Notes: a model not told the origin generated them from the sequence alone. 64,000 nucleotides of DNA from Eubacterium_B sp034180045 (GCA_034180045.1 JAXFOY010000005.1:1-64000), one strand, 5' to 3'. Shown: positions 23,354 through 33,345, numbered from the stretch's first letter. Made by a program: numbers and translations.

Positions 23354-26323
23354 TTGAAAATACCGAAGATAAATAGAGCGCAAGGCGTGAACCAAAATAG
23401 AAAACAAAAGGAATTCAGCAAAAAAAAGGCGATAGTTATTCTTATTGCGGTGAGTTTAGTTGCAATATTTTTCAGTTTGACTAACTTTATCACCGATTGG
23501 CTTTGGTTTGATGAACTAGGATATGTCAGCGTTTTTCTAAAAAAAATCACAACTCAGCTAAAATTTGGGGTGCCTCTGTTCTTGGCACTCAGCTTGCTGA
23601 TGTATATATATTTGATGGGACTTCGAAAGGGATACTTCAAAAAAATAGTATCTCATGAGGAAACCAACCAAAAGAGGCTTAAAGCTATCACTGCATTTAT
23701 AGCCTTTGTTTTCTCGGGAATAGTGAGTTCTTATGTCATAGGCGGGCTGTGGTTTGAGTTCCTGAAGTTTATTAACAGTACCAGCTTTGGGAAAAAGGAC
23801 CCTATATTTGGCCTCGACATATCTTTTTACATTTTTAAGTTTGAGTTTTTAGACGGGCTTAATGCGATGCTTTTAGGCATTGTCATCTTATTTGTAGTTG
23901 CGACTTTGATATATTACGGAGTTTTGCTTGTTATGCATAGCCCTGATGCTCTTGAGGAAGACGAGGCGGAACCGATAGAAGACGGCAAATATTCAGGCGC
24001 CGAATTCGACGGTACGGGTACTGATGCTCAATATCAAAATCCTTTCGGTGAAAATACTCCGGCAGGGAAAATGTTTGCAAGCATCTTTGCGCAAAAATCA
24101 AAGAAGAAAAAAGTTAAGCCGGACCGCAGAGTTTCACAGTCCAACATGAATCAGCTTCTGCATATTGCTTCAGTTAAGCTGAGCATTTTAGGTGTAATTT
24201 TTTATGTCATGCTTGCTTTTCATTTTGTCCTAAAGCAATTTGATTTGTTGCACACTCACACGGGTGCTGTTTACGGAGCGGGGTATACCGATATTAATAT
24301 AACTCTGTGGGTATACAGAGCACTGATTTTTATGTCATTAGTAGGAGCTGTTACGATAGCTTTCTTTATCTCAAAGAAGAAGATAAAGCAACTATTAGTA
24401 ATTCCTATGGCTATGATAGCGATAGGCGCTGCCGGTACAGGTATAGCTGTTTTGGTTCAAAATACCATAGTTGCACCGGATGAAATCAACAAAGAATCTA
24501 AATATATTGCGAGAAACATTGAGTTTACTCAGTCCGCATATGCGACAGACAAAGTGGATATCAGAGATTTTGCCTCAGATAATAAACTGGACGCGAAGTC
24601 GATAGCAAATAACGAGGAAACAGTTGGAAACATAAGAATCAACGATTACGAGCCTGTAGAGAAGTTCTATAACCAGACGCAGAGTATCAGACAGTATTAC
24701 AAATTCAACGATACTGATGTGGACAGGTACTATGTGAACGGGGAATACACGCAGACTTATCTTTCAGTGCGAGAAATAGACGAAGAAAAGATAAATGATA
24801 CATGGTTGAATCGTCATATCAAATATACTCACGGATATGGCCTGGCCGTTTCGAGGGTAGACAAGATTACCGCAAGCGGGCAGCCTGATGTAATTGTAAA
24901 AAACATTCCGCCTAAGAGCCTTGCGGAAGAAATAAAAATAGACAGACCTGAGATATATTTCGGAGAGCTGTCAAAAGAATACATAGTGGTCAATACAAAT
25001 GAAGACGAGTTTGATTATCCGGACGGACAGTCAAACAAATATACCAGATATGAGGGCACTGCCGGAATTAAGCTTTCGCCTCTAAACAGGCTGATGTTTG
25101 CGATTAAGGAAGGCAGCTTCAAACTCCTTGTTTCATCGAATATAAACAGCAATTCAAGGATTATCGTAAACAGGAATATAGCTGATCGAGTAAAGACTAT
25201 AATGCCGTATTTGAGTTATGAAGACGATCCTTATGCGGTAACTGTAAACGGTAAGATTTATTGGATGATAGATGCCTATACAACAAGCTATTTATATCCT
25301 TATTCAGAGCCATATAGCGGTAAAATAGGTGATACCAACTATATCAGGAATTCTATTAAAGTAGTTGTGGATGCATATAATGGGGATGTAAGTTACTATG
25401 TCATCGATAAGGAAGATCCTATTGCAATGACCTATAAGAAGATATTCCCTGCCTTATTCAAGGATATTAGCAAGATGCCAAAAGAGCTCGAAAAACATAT
25501 CAGGTATCCGCATGCACTGTTCCAAATTCAGGCGGATGTTTATGGGCGCTATCATATGAACGATGTGAAGGTCTTCTATCAAAACGAAGATATTTGGGAA
25601 GTTTCTCACGAAATATACGGAACAAAGGAAAGAAAAACTGAGCCGAACTATCTAGTGACGAAGATTCCGGGAGAGAAAGAGGCTGAATTTGTAAGTATGC
25701 TTCCTTATTCTCCTAAGTCAAAACAAAATATGACAGGTCTTTTGATGACCAGAAACGATGGAGAAAACTACGGAAAGCTTATGCTGTATAGGTTCCCGAA
25801 AAATAGGACAATATATGGGCCGATGCAAATAGAAGCACAGATAGATCAGAACACGAAAATTTCACAGGACTTCTCGCTATGGAGTCAGGCAGGCTCGACA
25901 TATAGCAGAGGAAATCTGTTTGTCGTTCCTATTGAAGATTCGCTTCTATATATAGAGCCTATTTATCTTGAGGCGTCTAATACAGCTATTCCTGAGGTTA
26001 AACGAGTAATAGTGGCATACGAAGACAAAATTGCGTATGAGGCTACTTTGGAAGAGGCGCTTGCAAGCCTGTTCGGCGGTGATGAAAATACATCGCCTAA
26101 AAACGATGCCGCTGCTGATGACAAAGGTGATAATCTGACAAGAAACGACTATATAGAAAAGGCTGCAAAAGCGTACAAAGATGCACAGGCAGCACTAAAA
26201 GACGGTAACTGGAAAGCTTACGGAGAGAAGATGGATGAGCTGGAAAAAGCTTTAGAAAATCTACAGAAGAGCCCTGACGCTGAAAGTACGAGTAAAGAAA
26301 GCAAAGCAAACAGTAATCACTAG
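23354..26323 (+). CDS. UPF0182 family membrane protein
   Basis: 989-residue protein of the UPF0182/COG1615 family. Seven or so hydrophobic helices occupy the first 370 residues (with an insert of acidic and basic linker near 205-260), followed by a large extracellular domain and a C-terminal region rich in Ala, Lys and Asp that includes a helical AYKDAQAALKDGNWKAYGEK segment found in the family. Function is unknown. There is no ATG near the true N-terminus; the best start is TTG at 23354 with GGAG 7 bases upstream, and a TTG at 23336 is the alternative. It lies 37 bases after the zinc-ribbon gene and 31 before the glutamine synthetase gene. Confidence 0.85.
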   Translation: MKIPKINRAQGVNQNRKQKEFSKKKAIVILIAVSLVAIFFSLTNFITDWLWFDELGYVSVFLKKITTQLKFGVPLFLALSLLMYIYLMGLRKGYFKKIVSHEETNQKRLKAITAFIAFVFSGIVSSYVIGGLWFEFLKFINSTSFGKKDPIFGLDISFYIFKFEFLDGLNAMLLGIVILFVVATLIYYGVLLVMHSPDALEEDEAEPIEDGKYSGAEFDGTGTDAQYQNPFGENTPAGKMFASIFAQKSKKKKVKPDRRVSQSNMNQLLHIASVKLSILGVIFYVMLAFHFVLKQFDLLHTHTGAVYGAGYTDINITLWVYRALIFMSLVGAVTIAFFISKKKIKQLLVIPMAMIAIGAAGTGIAVLVQNTIVAPDEINKESKYIARNIEFTQSAYATDKVDIRDFASDNKLDAKSIANNEETVGNIRINDYEPVEKFYNQTQSIRQYYKFNDTDVDRYYVNGEYTQTYLSVREIDEEKINDTWLNRHIKYTHGYGLAVSRVDKITASGQPDVIVKNIPPKSLAEEIKIDRPEIYFGELSKEYIVVNTNEDEFDYPDGQSNKYTRYEGTAGIKLSPLNRLMFAIKEGSFKLLVSSNINSNSRIIVNRNIADRVKTIMPYLSYEDDPYAVTVNGKIYWMIDAYTTSYLYPYSEPYSGKIGDTNYIRNSIKVVVDAYNGDVSYYVIDKEDPIAMTYKKIFPALFKDISKMPKELEKHIRYPHALFQIQADVYGRYHMNDVKVFYQNEDIWEVSHEIYGTKERKTEPNYLVTKIPGEKEAEFVSMLPYSPKSKQNMTGLLMTRNDGENYGKLMLYRFPKNRTIYGPMQIEAQIDQNTKISQDFSLWSQAGSTYSRGNLFVVPIEDSLLYIEPIYLEASNTAIPEVKRVIVAYEDKIAYEATLEEALASLFGGDENTSPKNDAAADDKGDNLTRNDYIEKAAKAYKDAQAALKDGNWKAYGEKMDELEKALENLQKSPDAESTSKESKANSNH

Positions 26324-26354
26324 ACGAATATGAGTAGGAATCGGGAGGAATTTT

Positions 26355-28274
26355 ATGCTGGGATTTGATATAGATAGAATGCTCTTTACAATCCCAAAGG
26401 GCGAACACTCAAGCGATAAAATAAAAAAAATTCTTGAAGCTCACCCTGAGGTACAATTCGTATCACTTGTAGGTATTGATATAGGCGGTCACGATACAGA
26501 TGAGAAAATCCCTGTAGAGCTGTTCATCGAAGACATGGATAAGCTTCTGCAACGCGGTGTCCAGACGGACGGATCATCGGTAGCGCTTCCGCGCATTGCA
26601 GTCTTGAATGATGCTAAGGTGGATATAATCCCGGATTTAGACTGCAACTGGTATGTTGACTACAATTTCAGAAATGTAGACAGAAACCTTGAATTGCCCA
26701 TAGGTACACTGAGAATTCCATCATACTTAGTGCATAACGAGAATTTTGAATGCGGCTCGAGAGTTATGCTTAGAGATTCGTTGAAATATTTTAAGTCGGA
26801 GTTAAAAAAAGCGCTTACGGAGCATCCTTATGTTTTCAAATATATAGATGGGGCAGATAGTATAGAAGACATTGATGAATTTTTAATAACAAGCGCTACG
26901 GAACTTGAGTTTTGGGTAAAAACTCCGGACGATAAAGGTGACAGGGAACAACTTTTTACGGCGCAGGTACTAAAGGAACAATACTGGAAGAGAACCTACG
27001 GCGAGGTTAGAACTGCACTTGAGGATACGTTGAAAATTCTTGACAAATACGGATTTGGCGTAGAAATGGGACATAAAGAAGTCGGCGGTGTCAAAGCTCA
27101 GATGGGAAATACAGGGCACTACGACCATGTTATGGAACAGTTGGAGATAGACTGGAAATTTACAAGTGCAATGCAAGCCGCAGACAATGAGAACCACGTA
27201 AAATATATAGTTAGAGATATATTTACTATGCACGGGCTTGATGTCACATTTATGGCAAAACCCTTTGACGGCGTAGCAGGAAGCGGTGAGCATACTCATC
27301 TTGGTCTTGCGGCAAGGCTTAAGAACGGTAAAATGATAAGCATGTTTGCACCAAAGGACATGAAAGGCGATTTCCTCAACCCGATAGGCTATGGTGCACT
27401 GATGGGACTTCTCAAAAACTATGAAGTTGTGAATCCTTTTATAAGTTCAAGCATAGACTCGCTAAATAGGCTAAAACCGGGATATGAAGCTCCGGTTTGT
27501 ATTGTTACATCTCTGGGAAGAACGCCTCTTGAGCCGTCGAGAAACCGAACCGTACTGGCAGGGCTGATTAGAGATTTGGACAATCCTTTGGCAACCAGAT
27601 TTGAGCTGAGAGCGCCAAATCCGAAAAGTAACACATATTTAGTAATTGCAGCAAGCCAGATGGCGATGATAGACGGTATTAAGCATGTTCTTAAATGCGA
27701 AAAAATTCCTCGGGAACTTGAAAAATCAATTTCCAAGCCATATGGTAAGGAAGATTTTTACTTAGAAAAAAATAGAGAGTATAGAAGCGAGAAAGAAGTT
27801 TTCGAAGACTATACGGAAGAGGAGAGAGCCAAACTTTTCGGCAATGCGCCGGCAACGGTATGGGAAAATATATGTGCCTTTGACAATTATCCCGAAAAAC
27901 TGCAAATTTTCAAGCAGGGAGATGTGATGAGAGACAAGGTTCTAGAATCTTATCGCGAGCAGGTGATTTCTCAGTGGAAGACGGAACTTCACGATAGAGT
28001 TATACCGGAAAATATGGCTATTATAAGAAGCTGTAAGAAAGCGCATACCGACGATGACTTTTCGGATTTTGACATAAAAAATTGGATAGAAATCGATAAG
28101 ATAAGGCATGAGCTGGCAAAGGACACAATAACCGAGAAGTCAATTCTTACGAGAGCTAAAGAGGCACTGGATTCGGGGAATTACAGTGTGGCATCGGAAA
28201 TGCAGAAACTCATACAGAAAAAGGTCGCAACTTTGGTTACACTGTATGCCAGATATAGAAAGAATATTTTATAG
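26355..28274 (+). CDS. Glutamine synthetase family protein (long form)
   Basis: 639-residue member of the glutamine synthetase superfamily, which joins ammonia to glutamate or, in relatives, to other acceptors using ATP. Catalytic-domain landmarks are visible: ATELEFWV, the VGGVKAQMGNTGHYDH glutamate/metal region, FMAKPFDGVAGSGEHTHLGL (the His loop) and FELRAPNPKSNTYL. The usual NRSAxxRIP loop reads NRTVLAGLIRD, and a C-terminal helical extension of about 150 residues is added compared with type I enzymes, so it is a divergent long form. It could be a true glutamine synthetase or a gamma-glutamyl ligase. GGAGG supports the start; serS follows after 11 bases. Confidence 0.82.
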   Translation: MLGFDIDRMLFTIPKGEHSSDKIKKILEAHPEVQFVSLVGIDIGGHDTDEKIPVELFIEDMDKLLQRGVQTDGSSVALPRIAVLNDAKVDIIPDLDCNWYVDYNFRNVDRNLELPIGTLRIPSYLVHNENFECGSRVMLRDSLKYFKSELKKALTEHPYVFKYIDGADSIEDIDEFLITSATELEFWVKTPDDKGDREQLFTAQVLKEQYWKRTYGEVRTALEDTLKILDKYGFGVEMGHKEVGGVKAQMGNTGHYDHVMEQLEIDWKFTSAMQAADNENHVKYIVRDIFTMHGLDVTFMAKPFDGVAGSGEHTHLGLAARLKNGKMISMFAPKDMKGDFLNPIGYGALMGLLKNYEVVNPFISSSIDSLNRLKPGYEAPVCIVTSLGRTPLEPSRNRTVLAGLIRDLDNPLATRFELRAPNPKSNTYLVIAASQMAMIDGIKHVLKCEKIPRELEKSISKPYGKEDFYLEKNREYRSEKEVFEDYTEEERAKLFGNAPATVWENICAFDNYPEKLQIFKQGDVMRDKVLESYREQVISQWKTELHDRVIPENMAIIRSCKKAHTDDDFSDFDIKNWIEIDKIRHELAKDTITEKSILTRAKEALDSGNYSVASEMQKLIQKKVATLVTLYARYRKNIL

Positions 28275-28285
28275 AGGTGATATAA

Positions 28286-29557
28286 ATGCTGGACATTAAG
28301 AAAATTAGAGAAGACTACGAGGGCATTAAGGAACGGGTAGAGTTCAGGGGCAAAGGTGATTTTGGAATCGACAAAGTAAGAGAACTGGACGAAAAGCGCA
28401 GAGCGCTTCTTGCCGATGTTGAAGCGAAAAAAAGCCGCCAGAACGCAGTCTCAAGAGAAATTCCTAAACTAAAAAAAGCCGGCGAAGACACCGGTGAAAT
28501 AATGGCGGAAATGAAAGTTCTTTCAGATGAAATTAAAATGCTTGACGGTGAACTTTCCGCTATTGAGGCTGAATTGAAGAATGCCTTGCTGAACATACCT
28601 AATACGCCTTGCAAAGATGTACAGTTTGGTGAAGATGACTCGGACAATATCGAAATCAGAAAATTTATGGAGCCTAAGAACTTTGCCTTTGAGCCGAAGG
28701 CGCACTGGGATATAGGTGAAGAACTTGATATTTTGGATTTTGCACGTGCAGGCAAAATTAGCGGAACGAGATTTACAGTTTATAAGGGGCTTGGAGCAAG
28801 ACTGGAAAGGGCATGCATACAGTTTATGCTTGACCTTCACACCATGGAGCAGCCGTACATCGAAATACTGCCGCCTTTTATGGTGAACAGAGATGCAATG
28901 ACGGGAACCGGTCAACTTCCGAAATTTGAAGAGGATATGTTCTACATTCCGCAAAAGGACTTCTTTTTGATTCCTACTGCGGAGGTTCCGGTAACAAACC
29001 TAAGAGCAAATGAAATCATGGATGAAAGCGAGCTTCCTGTGAATTATACAGCTTACACTCCATGTTTCAGAGCGGAAGCGGGATCGGCAGGTAGAGACAC
29101 ACGAGGGCTTATCCGTCAACACCAATTCAATAAAGTAGAGTTGGTAAAATTTGTCGATCCGAAAAGTTCATACGATGAACTTGAGAAACTGACAGCCGAT
29201 GCGGAGGAAGTATTGAAACGACTGGGTATACCTTATCGCGTTGTCAGATTGAGTTCGGGAGACCTGGGATTTTCCTCGGCAATGACTTACGATATTGAGG
29301 TTTGGATGCCAAGCTACGGAAGATATGTAGAAATTTCTTCATGCAGTAATTTTGAGGATTTTCAGGCGAGACGCGCAAACATCAGATTCAGGCGAGGTAA
29401 AGAAAAACCGGAATTTGTTCACACACTGAACGGCTCAGGTCTTGCGGTAGGACGAACCGTCGCTGCAATTCTGGAAAATTTCCAGCAAGAGGACGGCAGT
29501 GTAGTTATACCTGAAGTGTTGAGAAAATACATGGGCGTTGATAAAATTGAAAAATAG
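28286..29557 (+). CDS. serS: Seryl-tRNA synthetase
   Basis: 423-residue class II aminoacyl-tRNA synthetase that charges tRNA-Ser. The N-terminal long coiled-coil arm (about residues 25-105, rich in Lys/Glu) that grips the tRNA variable loop is followed by the catalytic domain with motif 2 (FRAEAGSAGRDTRGLIRQHQ) and motif 3 (LNGSGLAVGRTVAAILENFQ). Length is normal. AGAGGTGAT precedes the ATG, and it follows the glutamine-synthetase-like gene directly. No T-box leader is present in the 11-base gap, so serine-responsive control at this position is not supported. Confidence 0.96.
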   Translation: MLDIKKIREDYEGIKERVEFRGKGDFGIDKVRELDEKRRALLADVEAKKSRQNAVSREIPKLKKAGEDTGEIMAEMKVLSDEIKMLDGELSAIEAELKNALLNIPNTPCKDVQFGEDDSDNIEIRKFMEPKNFAFEPKAHWDIGEELDILDFARAGKISGTRFTVYKGLGARLERACIQFMLDLHTMEQPYIEILPPFMVNRDAMTGTGQLPKFEEDMFYIPQKDFFLIPTAEVPVTNLRANEIMDESELPVNYTAYTPCFRAEAGSAGRDTRGLIRQHQFNKVELVKFVDPKSSYDELEKLTADAEEVLKRLGIPYRVVRLSSGDLGFSSAMTYDIEVWMPSYGRYVEISSCSNFEDFQARRANIRFRRGKEKPEFVHTLNGSGLAVGRTVAAILENFQQEDGSVVIPEVLRKYMGVDKIEK

Positions 29558-29570
29558 CTATTTGTCTAAA

Positions 29571-29593
29571 GGTCCGGTAAATCCGGACTTTTA
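29571..29593 (+). terminator. Weak hairpin between serS and cls
   Basis: Six-base-pair stem GTCCGG (29572-29577) / CCGGAC (29583-29588) followed by TTTTAG. Probably partial termination only. Confidence 0.4.
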
Positions 29594-29615
29594 GTCTTTG
29601 AAGATGAGGACAGCG

Positions 29616-31157
29616 ATGACTCCAGTTAGATTTATCAAAAATATATTCGGTAAAATTTTTAATAGGCTTACAATCCTGGCAATTTTGATTCTGTTTCAAT
29701 TTGCGTGGATTGCAGTGCTTATTTTGCGACTCGGAACATATTCGCCGTATTTTACACTATTTTTCAACATGATTGCTCTTATAGCGGCATTGTTTGTGGT
29801 GTATAGAGACGAAACTTCGGCTTACAAAATGGGCTGGGTCATGTTGATTTGCCTTTTACCTATTCTCGGCAGCACAATGTATGTTTTCTTTGGTAACAAA
29901 AGACCGTCGCAAAGAATTAAGAAAAAAATCGAGCCTGTAAGAGAAAAGCATAGGATGGATTTACTTCAGGAATGCGAGCTTTTAGAGGTTCAGAGCAGCA
30001 GGCTCCAGCATACGATAGATTATATAGCAAAATGCGGACCGTATCCGGCATGGACGGGAACAAAGACTAAATACTACGACTTGGGGGATAAGGCATTCAT
30101 CGATATGCTTGACGACCTGAAAAATGCGAAACACTATATTTTTATGGAGTATTTTATAATCGATACGGGTTATATGTGGGATAGGATTTTTGATATTTTG
30201 CAGCAGAAAATCGCAGAAGGCGTAGAAGTAAGACTTATATATGACGACATCGGCAGCATTGAAAAAGTGCCGCTTAACTTTGCGACAAAGCTGGAAAAGG
30301 CGGGCATAAAAGTGTATGTGTTCAACCCTTTGCGTCCGATTATGTCCTTTGTTTATAACAACCGTGATCATAGGAAAATGATGGTCATAGACGGGTATAT
30401 TGCATACTCGGGCGGATTTAACATTGCTGATGAATATATAAACAAGGTCGAGTATTTCGGGCATTGGAAAGATACGGGGATAAGGCTTGAGGGAAAGGCT
30501 GTTTGGAATTTTACCGTTATGTTTCTGAATATGTGGAACTCGTTTGTGCCTACAGAGGAGGACTACAGTTCTTTCAGACCGCAAGTCCATCATTCTCAAG
30601 TATTTGACAGTGACGGCATTGTTCAACCGTTTTCAGATACACCTTTAGATAATGAAAATCTCGGGGAAAATATTTACTTGGAAATTCTCAATCAGGCGGA
30701 GGATTACGTATATATATACACGCCGTACTTGATTTTAGATAATGAAATGCTGTCTGCGATGCAGCTTGCCGCAAAGAGGGGTGTGGACGTCAGACTTATA
30801 ACCCCGGGGATTCCGGACAAAAAATTGGTATTCAGACTCACACGCTCATATTACCTGCCGCTCATTAGAGCCGGAGTAAAAATATATGAGTACAAGGCAG
30901 GCTTTATTCATGCAAAGAGCTTTTTGGCAGACGATAAATTAGCTGTCGTAGGAACGATTAACCTCGACTACAGAAGCCTATATCTTCATTTTGAATGTGG
31001 AACTCTAATGGTCGGTTGCAGCGCAATAAGAGGTCTAAAGGAAGACTATATGAGAACTTTGGACAGGTCGGCTCTAATAGATGAAGATGACTGTAAAACC
31101 GGTTTTTTTGGATTGCTGATAGACGGAGTTTTACGAGCGATGAGCCCGCTTATGTAG
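29616..31157 (+). CDS. cls: Cardiolipin synthase (phospholipase D family)
   Basis: 513-residue membrane enzyme that condenses phosphatidylglycerol into cardiolipin. Two N-terminal transmembrane helices (about 15-65) precede two phospholipase D catalytic modules; the HKD motifs are HRKMMVIDGYIAYSGG and HAKSFLADDKLAVVGTINLD. Length fits ClsA-type enzymes. The ATG at 29616 has GAGGA 5 bases upstream; an ATG at 29604 and a TTG at 29598 are alternatives that add four or six residues. A weak hairpin (GTCCGG/CCGGAC, 29572-29588) sits in front. Confidence 0.92.
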   Translation: MTPVRFIKNIFGKIFNRLTILAILILFQFAWIAVLILRLGTYSPYFTLFFNMIALIAALFVVYRDETSAYKMGWVMLICLLPILGSTMYVFFGNKRPSQRIKKKIEPVREKHRMDLLQECELLEVQSSRLQHTIDYIAKCGPYPAWTGTKTKYYDLGDKAFIDMLDDLKNAKHYIFMEYFIIDTGYMWDRIFDILQQKIAEGVEVRLIYDDIGSIEKVPLNFATKLEKAGIKVYVFNPLRPIMSFVYNNRDHRKMMVIDGYIAYSGGFNIADEYINKVEYFGHWKDTGIRLEGKAVWNFTVMFLNMWNSFVPTEEDYSSFRPQVHHSQVFDSDGIVQPFSDTPLDNENLGENIYLEILNQAEDYVYIYTPYLILDNEMLSAMQLAAKRGVDVRLITPGIPDKKLVFRLTRSYYLPLIRAGVKIYEYKAGFIHAKSFLADDKLAVVGTINLDYRSLYLHFECGTLMVGCSAIRGLKEDYMRTLDRSALIDEDDCKTGFFGLLIDGVLRAMSPLM

Positions 31158-31211
31158 AAGCCGCAGCTTAGATGAGATGAGACAGCACAAAGGGAGAATT
31201 TTGTTAAAACT

Positions 31212-32714
31212 ATGCTTTATACGGACAAATCGAAATCGCTCATGGATTTTATGACGGAACACAAGGCGCTTGAAAGAGTGTCTTTTCACATGCCGGGGCA
31301 CAAGGGAAAAGATTTTTTTGAAGCAAACGGTTACGGTGAACAGATTGAAAATCTGGTAAACGGAGATATAACGGAAATTCACGGAGCGGATAATCTATTT
31401 ATGCCGGAAGGCGTCTTGAGAAATCTGATGAATCGTTATAAGACGATATATGGCGTTAAGGAAGCATTTTTGCTTGTGGGCGGCAGCAGCGCAGGCATCA
31501 TTGCCACTATATTGAGCCTGATATCTAAAAATGAAACTCTTATAATGGCATCAAATTGTCACAAGTCGGTTTATAATGCCGTTTTACTAAGCGGCGGAAG
31601 GGCCTCGTTTGTTACGCCTGAAGTTATTTCAGGCTTTGGAATCGCAGGAGAAGTTAAAGCCGAGAGCGTTAAGCGGGCAATGGATGCAAATCCTCATGCA
31701 AAGGCTGTTTTAATAACGAGTCCGAATTATTACGGTGTTTGCAGCGATATAAAAGCGATTGCCGAAACCGTACATTCTCAAGGAAAGATTTTGATAGTCG
31801 ATGAGGCGCACGGCGCACATCTAAAGCTTATGGACTGCTTAGGTCAAAATTGTTCGGGAATTCATTTGGCGGCTGAATCAGCAGGTGCGGATGTAGTGAT
31901 TACAAGCACTCATAAGACGATGGCTTCGTTTACACAGACGGCACTGGCTCTGGTTTGCAGTGATAGAGTATCGGCAGATTCAATAGCTGACAAGTTACAG
32001 ATGATAGAGAGCAGCAGTCCGTCATACATTTTGATGAAATCACTTGAAATAAACGCCGAACTTATGGAGAAAAAATCCGAGCAACTCATCAAAAACTGGT
32101 CGGATGACATAGAATATGTTTACGGCGAACTCAAAAAAATTAAGGGTCTGGATTTTTTTGATTACGGCTTGCACGATAGGACAAAGCTGGTAATGAGCTT
32201 TAGCAGACTCGGAGTGAGCGGGTATAAACTTGATGAACTTTTGCGTGACAGAGGTATTTTTGTCGAACTTGCAGATATGAAGTCGGTAGTGGCTATGTCA
32301 GGAATCGGCAATAGACGATGTGACTATGAGGCGCTTATTTCAGCGCTTTCTGAGATTTCCGGCAAAATGCTCAAATCACAGGACAGCAAGATGACTTGCA
32401 ATAACGATGCTGCTGATATGTTCCTATCCTGCGTTTATGAACCCGGCGGGAATATAGCGGGCATATCGAGCAAAGAATTATATAGCCATAAAGAAATCAC
32501 GGATATTCCACGCGAGGTGAGACGCATAGCGCTTGCCGAGTCGGCGAACAAAGTATCGTCAAGAGCCTTAATTCCATATCCGCCGGGAATACCTGTCATC
32601 GTTCCGGGCGAATGCATCAGCGAGCTAAAAGTCAAATATCTGTCTGAACTTAGAGAAAAAGGAGTCACCGTGATAGGTGTAGATGAAAGCGGCACAATTA
32701 TGTGCGGAGACTAA
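31212..32714 (+). CDS. Orn/Lys/Arg decarboxylase-family PLP protein
   Basis: 500-residue PLP-dependent protein of the short, Gram-positive type of Orn/Lys/Arg decarboxylases (SpeA/YaaO-like), with a fold type I core and a C-terminal domain ending in PYPPGIPVIVPGE, a family hallmark. HMPGHKG opens the core, and the PLP lysine is in STHKTMASFTQ at about residue 235 after the DEAHGAH metal-like loop. Likely substrates are lysine, arginine or ornithine; which one is not visible. The start has only a distant GGGAG site, so the exact N-terminus is moderately certain. No other polyamine genes are adjacent. Confidence 0.87.
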   Translation: MLYTDKSKSLMDFMTEHKALERVSFHMPGHKGKDFFEANGYGEQIENLVNGDITEIHGADNLFMPEGVLRNLMNRYKTIYGVKEAFLLVGGSSAGIIATILSLISKNETLIMASNCHKSVYNAVLLSGGRASFVTPEVISGFGIAGEVKAESVKRAMDANPHAKAVLITSPNYYGVCSDIKAIAETVHSQGKILIVDEAHGAHLKLMDCLGQNCSGIHLAAESAGADVVITSTHKTMASFTQTALALVCSDRVSADSIADKLQMIESSSPSYILMKSLEINAELMEKKSEQLIKNWSDDIEYVYGELKKIKGLDFFDYGLHDRTKLVMSFSRLGVSGYKLDELLRDRGIFVELADMKSVVAMSGIGNRRCDYEALISALSEISGKMLKSQDSKMTCNNDAADMFLSCVYEPGGNIAGISSKELYSHKEITDIPREVRRIALAESANKVSSRALIPYPPGIPVIVPGECISELKVKYLSELREKGVTVIGVDESGTIMCGD

Positions 32715-32736
32715 AGGATTTTGAACTTCAAAATAA

Positions 32737-32779
32737 ACAATATATTGATTATTTTGAAGTTGACTGTACCATATATTGG
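32737..32779. promoter_or_regulatory. Pair of NrdR-like boxes upstream of nrdG-nrdD
   Basis: ACAATATATTGA (32737-32748) and ACCATATATTGG (32768-32779) match the NrdR-box core (A/T-rich dyad around ATATAT). Their starts are 31 bases apart, three helical turns, the spacing known for NrdR repressor sites. The second box lies between the -35 and -10 elements. The first is inside an AT-rich 13-bp hairpin (32723-32761) that may also end the preceding gene. Confidence 0.7.
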
Positions 32780-32788
32780 GTTTATAAT
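32760..32788 (+). promoter_or_regulatory. SigmaA promoter of nrdG-nrdD
   Basis: TTGACT (32760-32765), 17-base spacer, TATAAT (32783-32788). Confidence 0.82.
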
Positions 32789-32817
32789 GAATAAGCGGAC
32801 CGGATGGAGGGGTACTC

Positions 32818-33345
32818 ATGAATCTTAAGAATATGTATATTTCAGTCGCCGGAGTCAAAAGGCATACGACGGTAAACGGCCCGGGAGTGCGATATGTGGT
32901 ATTTATGCAAGGTTGTGAACACCGTTGTCCGGGATGTCATAACCCGGAAACACACGATATTCGTGGAGGAACCGAGTTTTTAGTCAGTGATTTGATAAAG
33001 GATATTTTAGAAACCAAGTATATCGACGGAATTACGCTTTCGGGCGGAGACCCTTTGATGCAGGCAGCGCAGAGCAGAGAGATTGCCAGAGTTGCCAAAT
33101 CTGAAGGCATGAATGTATGGCTTTATACAGGCTTTACTTTTGAAGAAATAATAGAAGGTAAGGCGGGAGATGCCGCGCGTGAGGCACTTGATTTCATAGA
33201 TGTTTTAGTCGATGGCAAATTTGTTGCGGAATTAAAAAGTGACGAGGCTATCTGGCGTGGAAGCAGCAATCAGAGGCTTGTCGATGTACCGAAGAGTTTG
33301 TCATCCGGAAGGCTTGTAGAATTCAATGGACAATTCGAACTTTAG
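32818..33345 (+). CDS. nrdG: Anaerobic ribonucleotide reductase activating protein NrdG
   Basis: 175-residue radical SAM enzyme that installs the glycyl radical on NrdD. The cluster-binding motif CEHRCPGC (Cys 33, 37 and 40, CxxxCxxC) is near the N-terminus after the VNGPGVRYVVFMQG segment, and LSGGDPLMQ is the SAM-binding GGE-like region. Length is typical. GGAGGGG precedes the ATG. The order nrdG-nrdD is the reverse of E. coli; the two genes are 65 bases apart with a separate ribosome site and a probable NrdR-controlled promoter in front. Confidence 0.95.
   Translation: MNLKNMYISVAGVKRHTTVNGPGVRYVVFMQGCEHRCPGCHNPETHDIRGGTEFLVSDLIKDILETKYIDGITLSGGDPLMQAAQSREIARVAKSEGMNVWLYTGFTFEEIIEGKAGDAAREALDFIDVLVDGKFVAELKSDEAIWRGSSNQRLVDVPKSLSSGRLVEFNGQFEL

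Noticed and set aside
29982..30626. 214-codon minus-strand frame opposite cardiolipin synthase
   Set aside because: The sense frame has both HKD motifs and normal length; the antisense frame has no recognisable domain or start signal.
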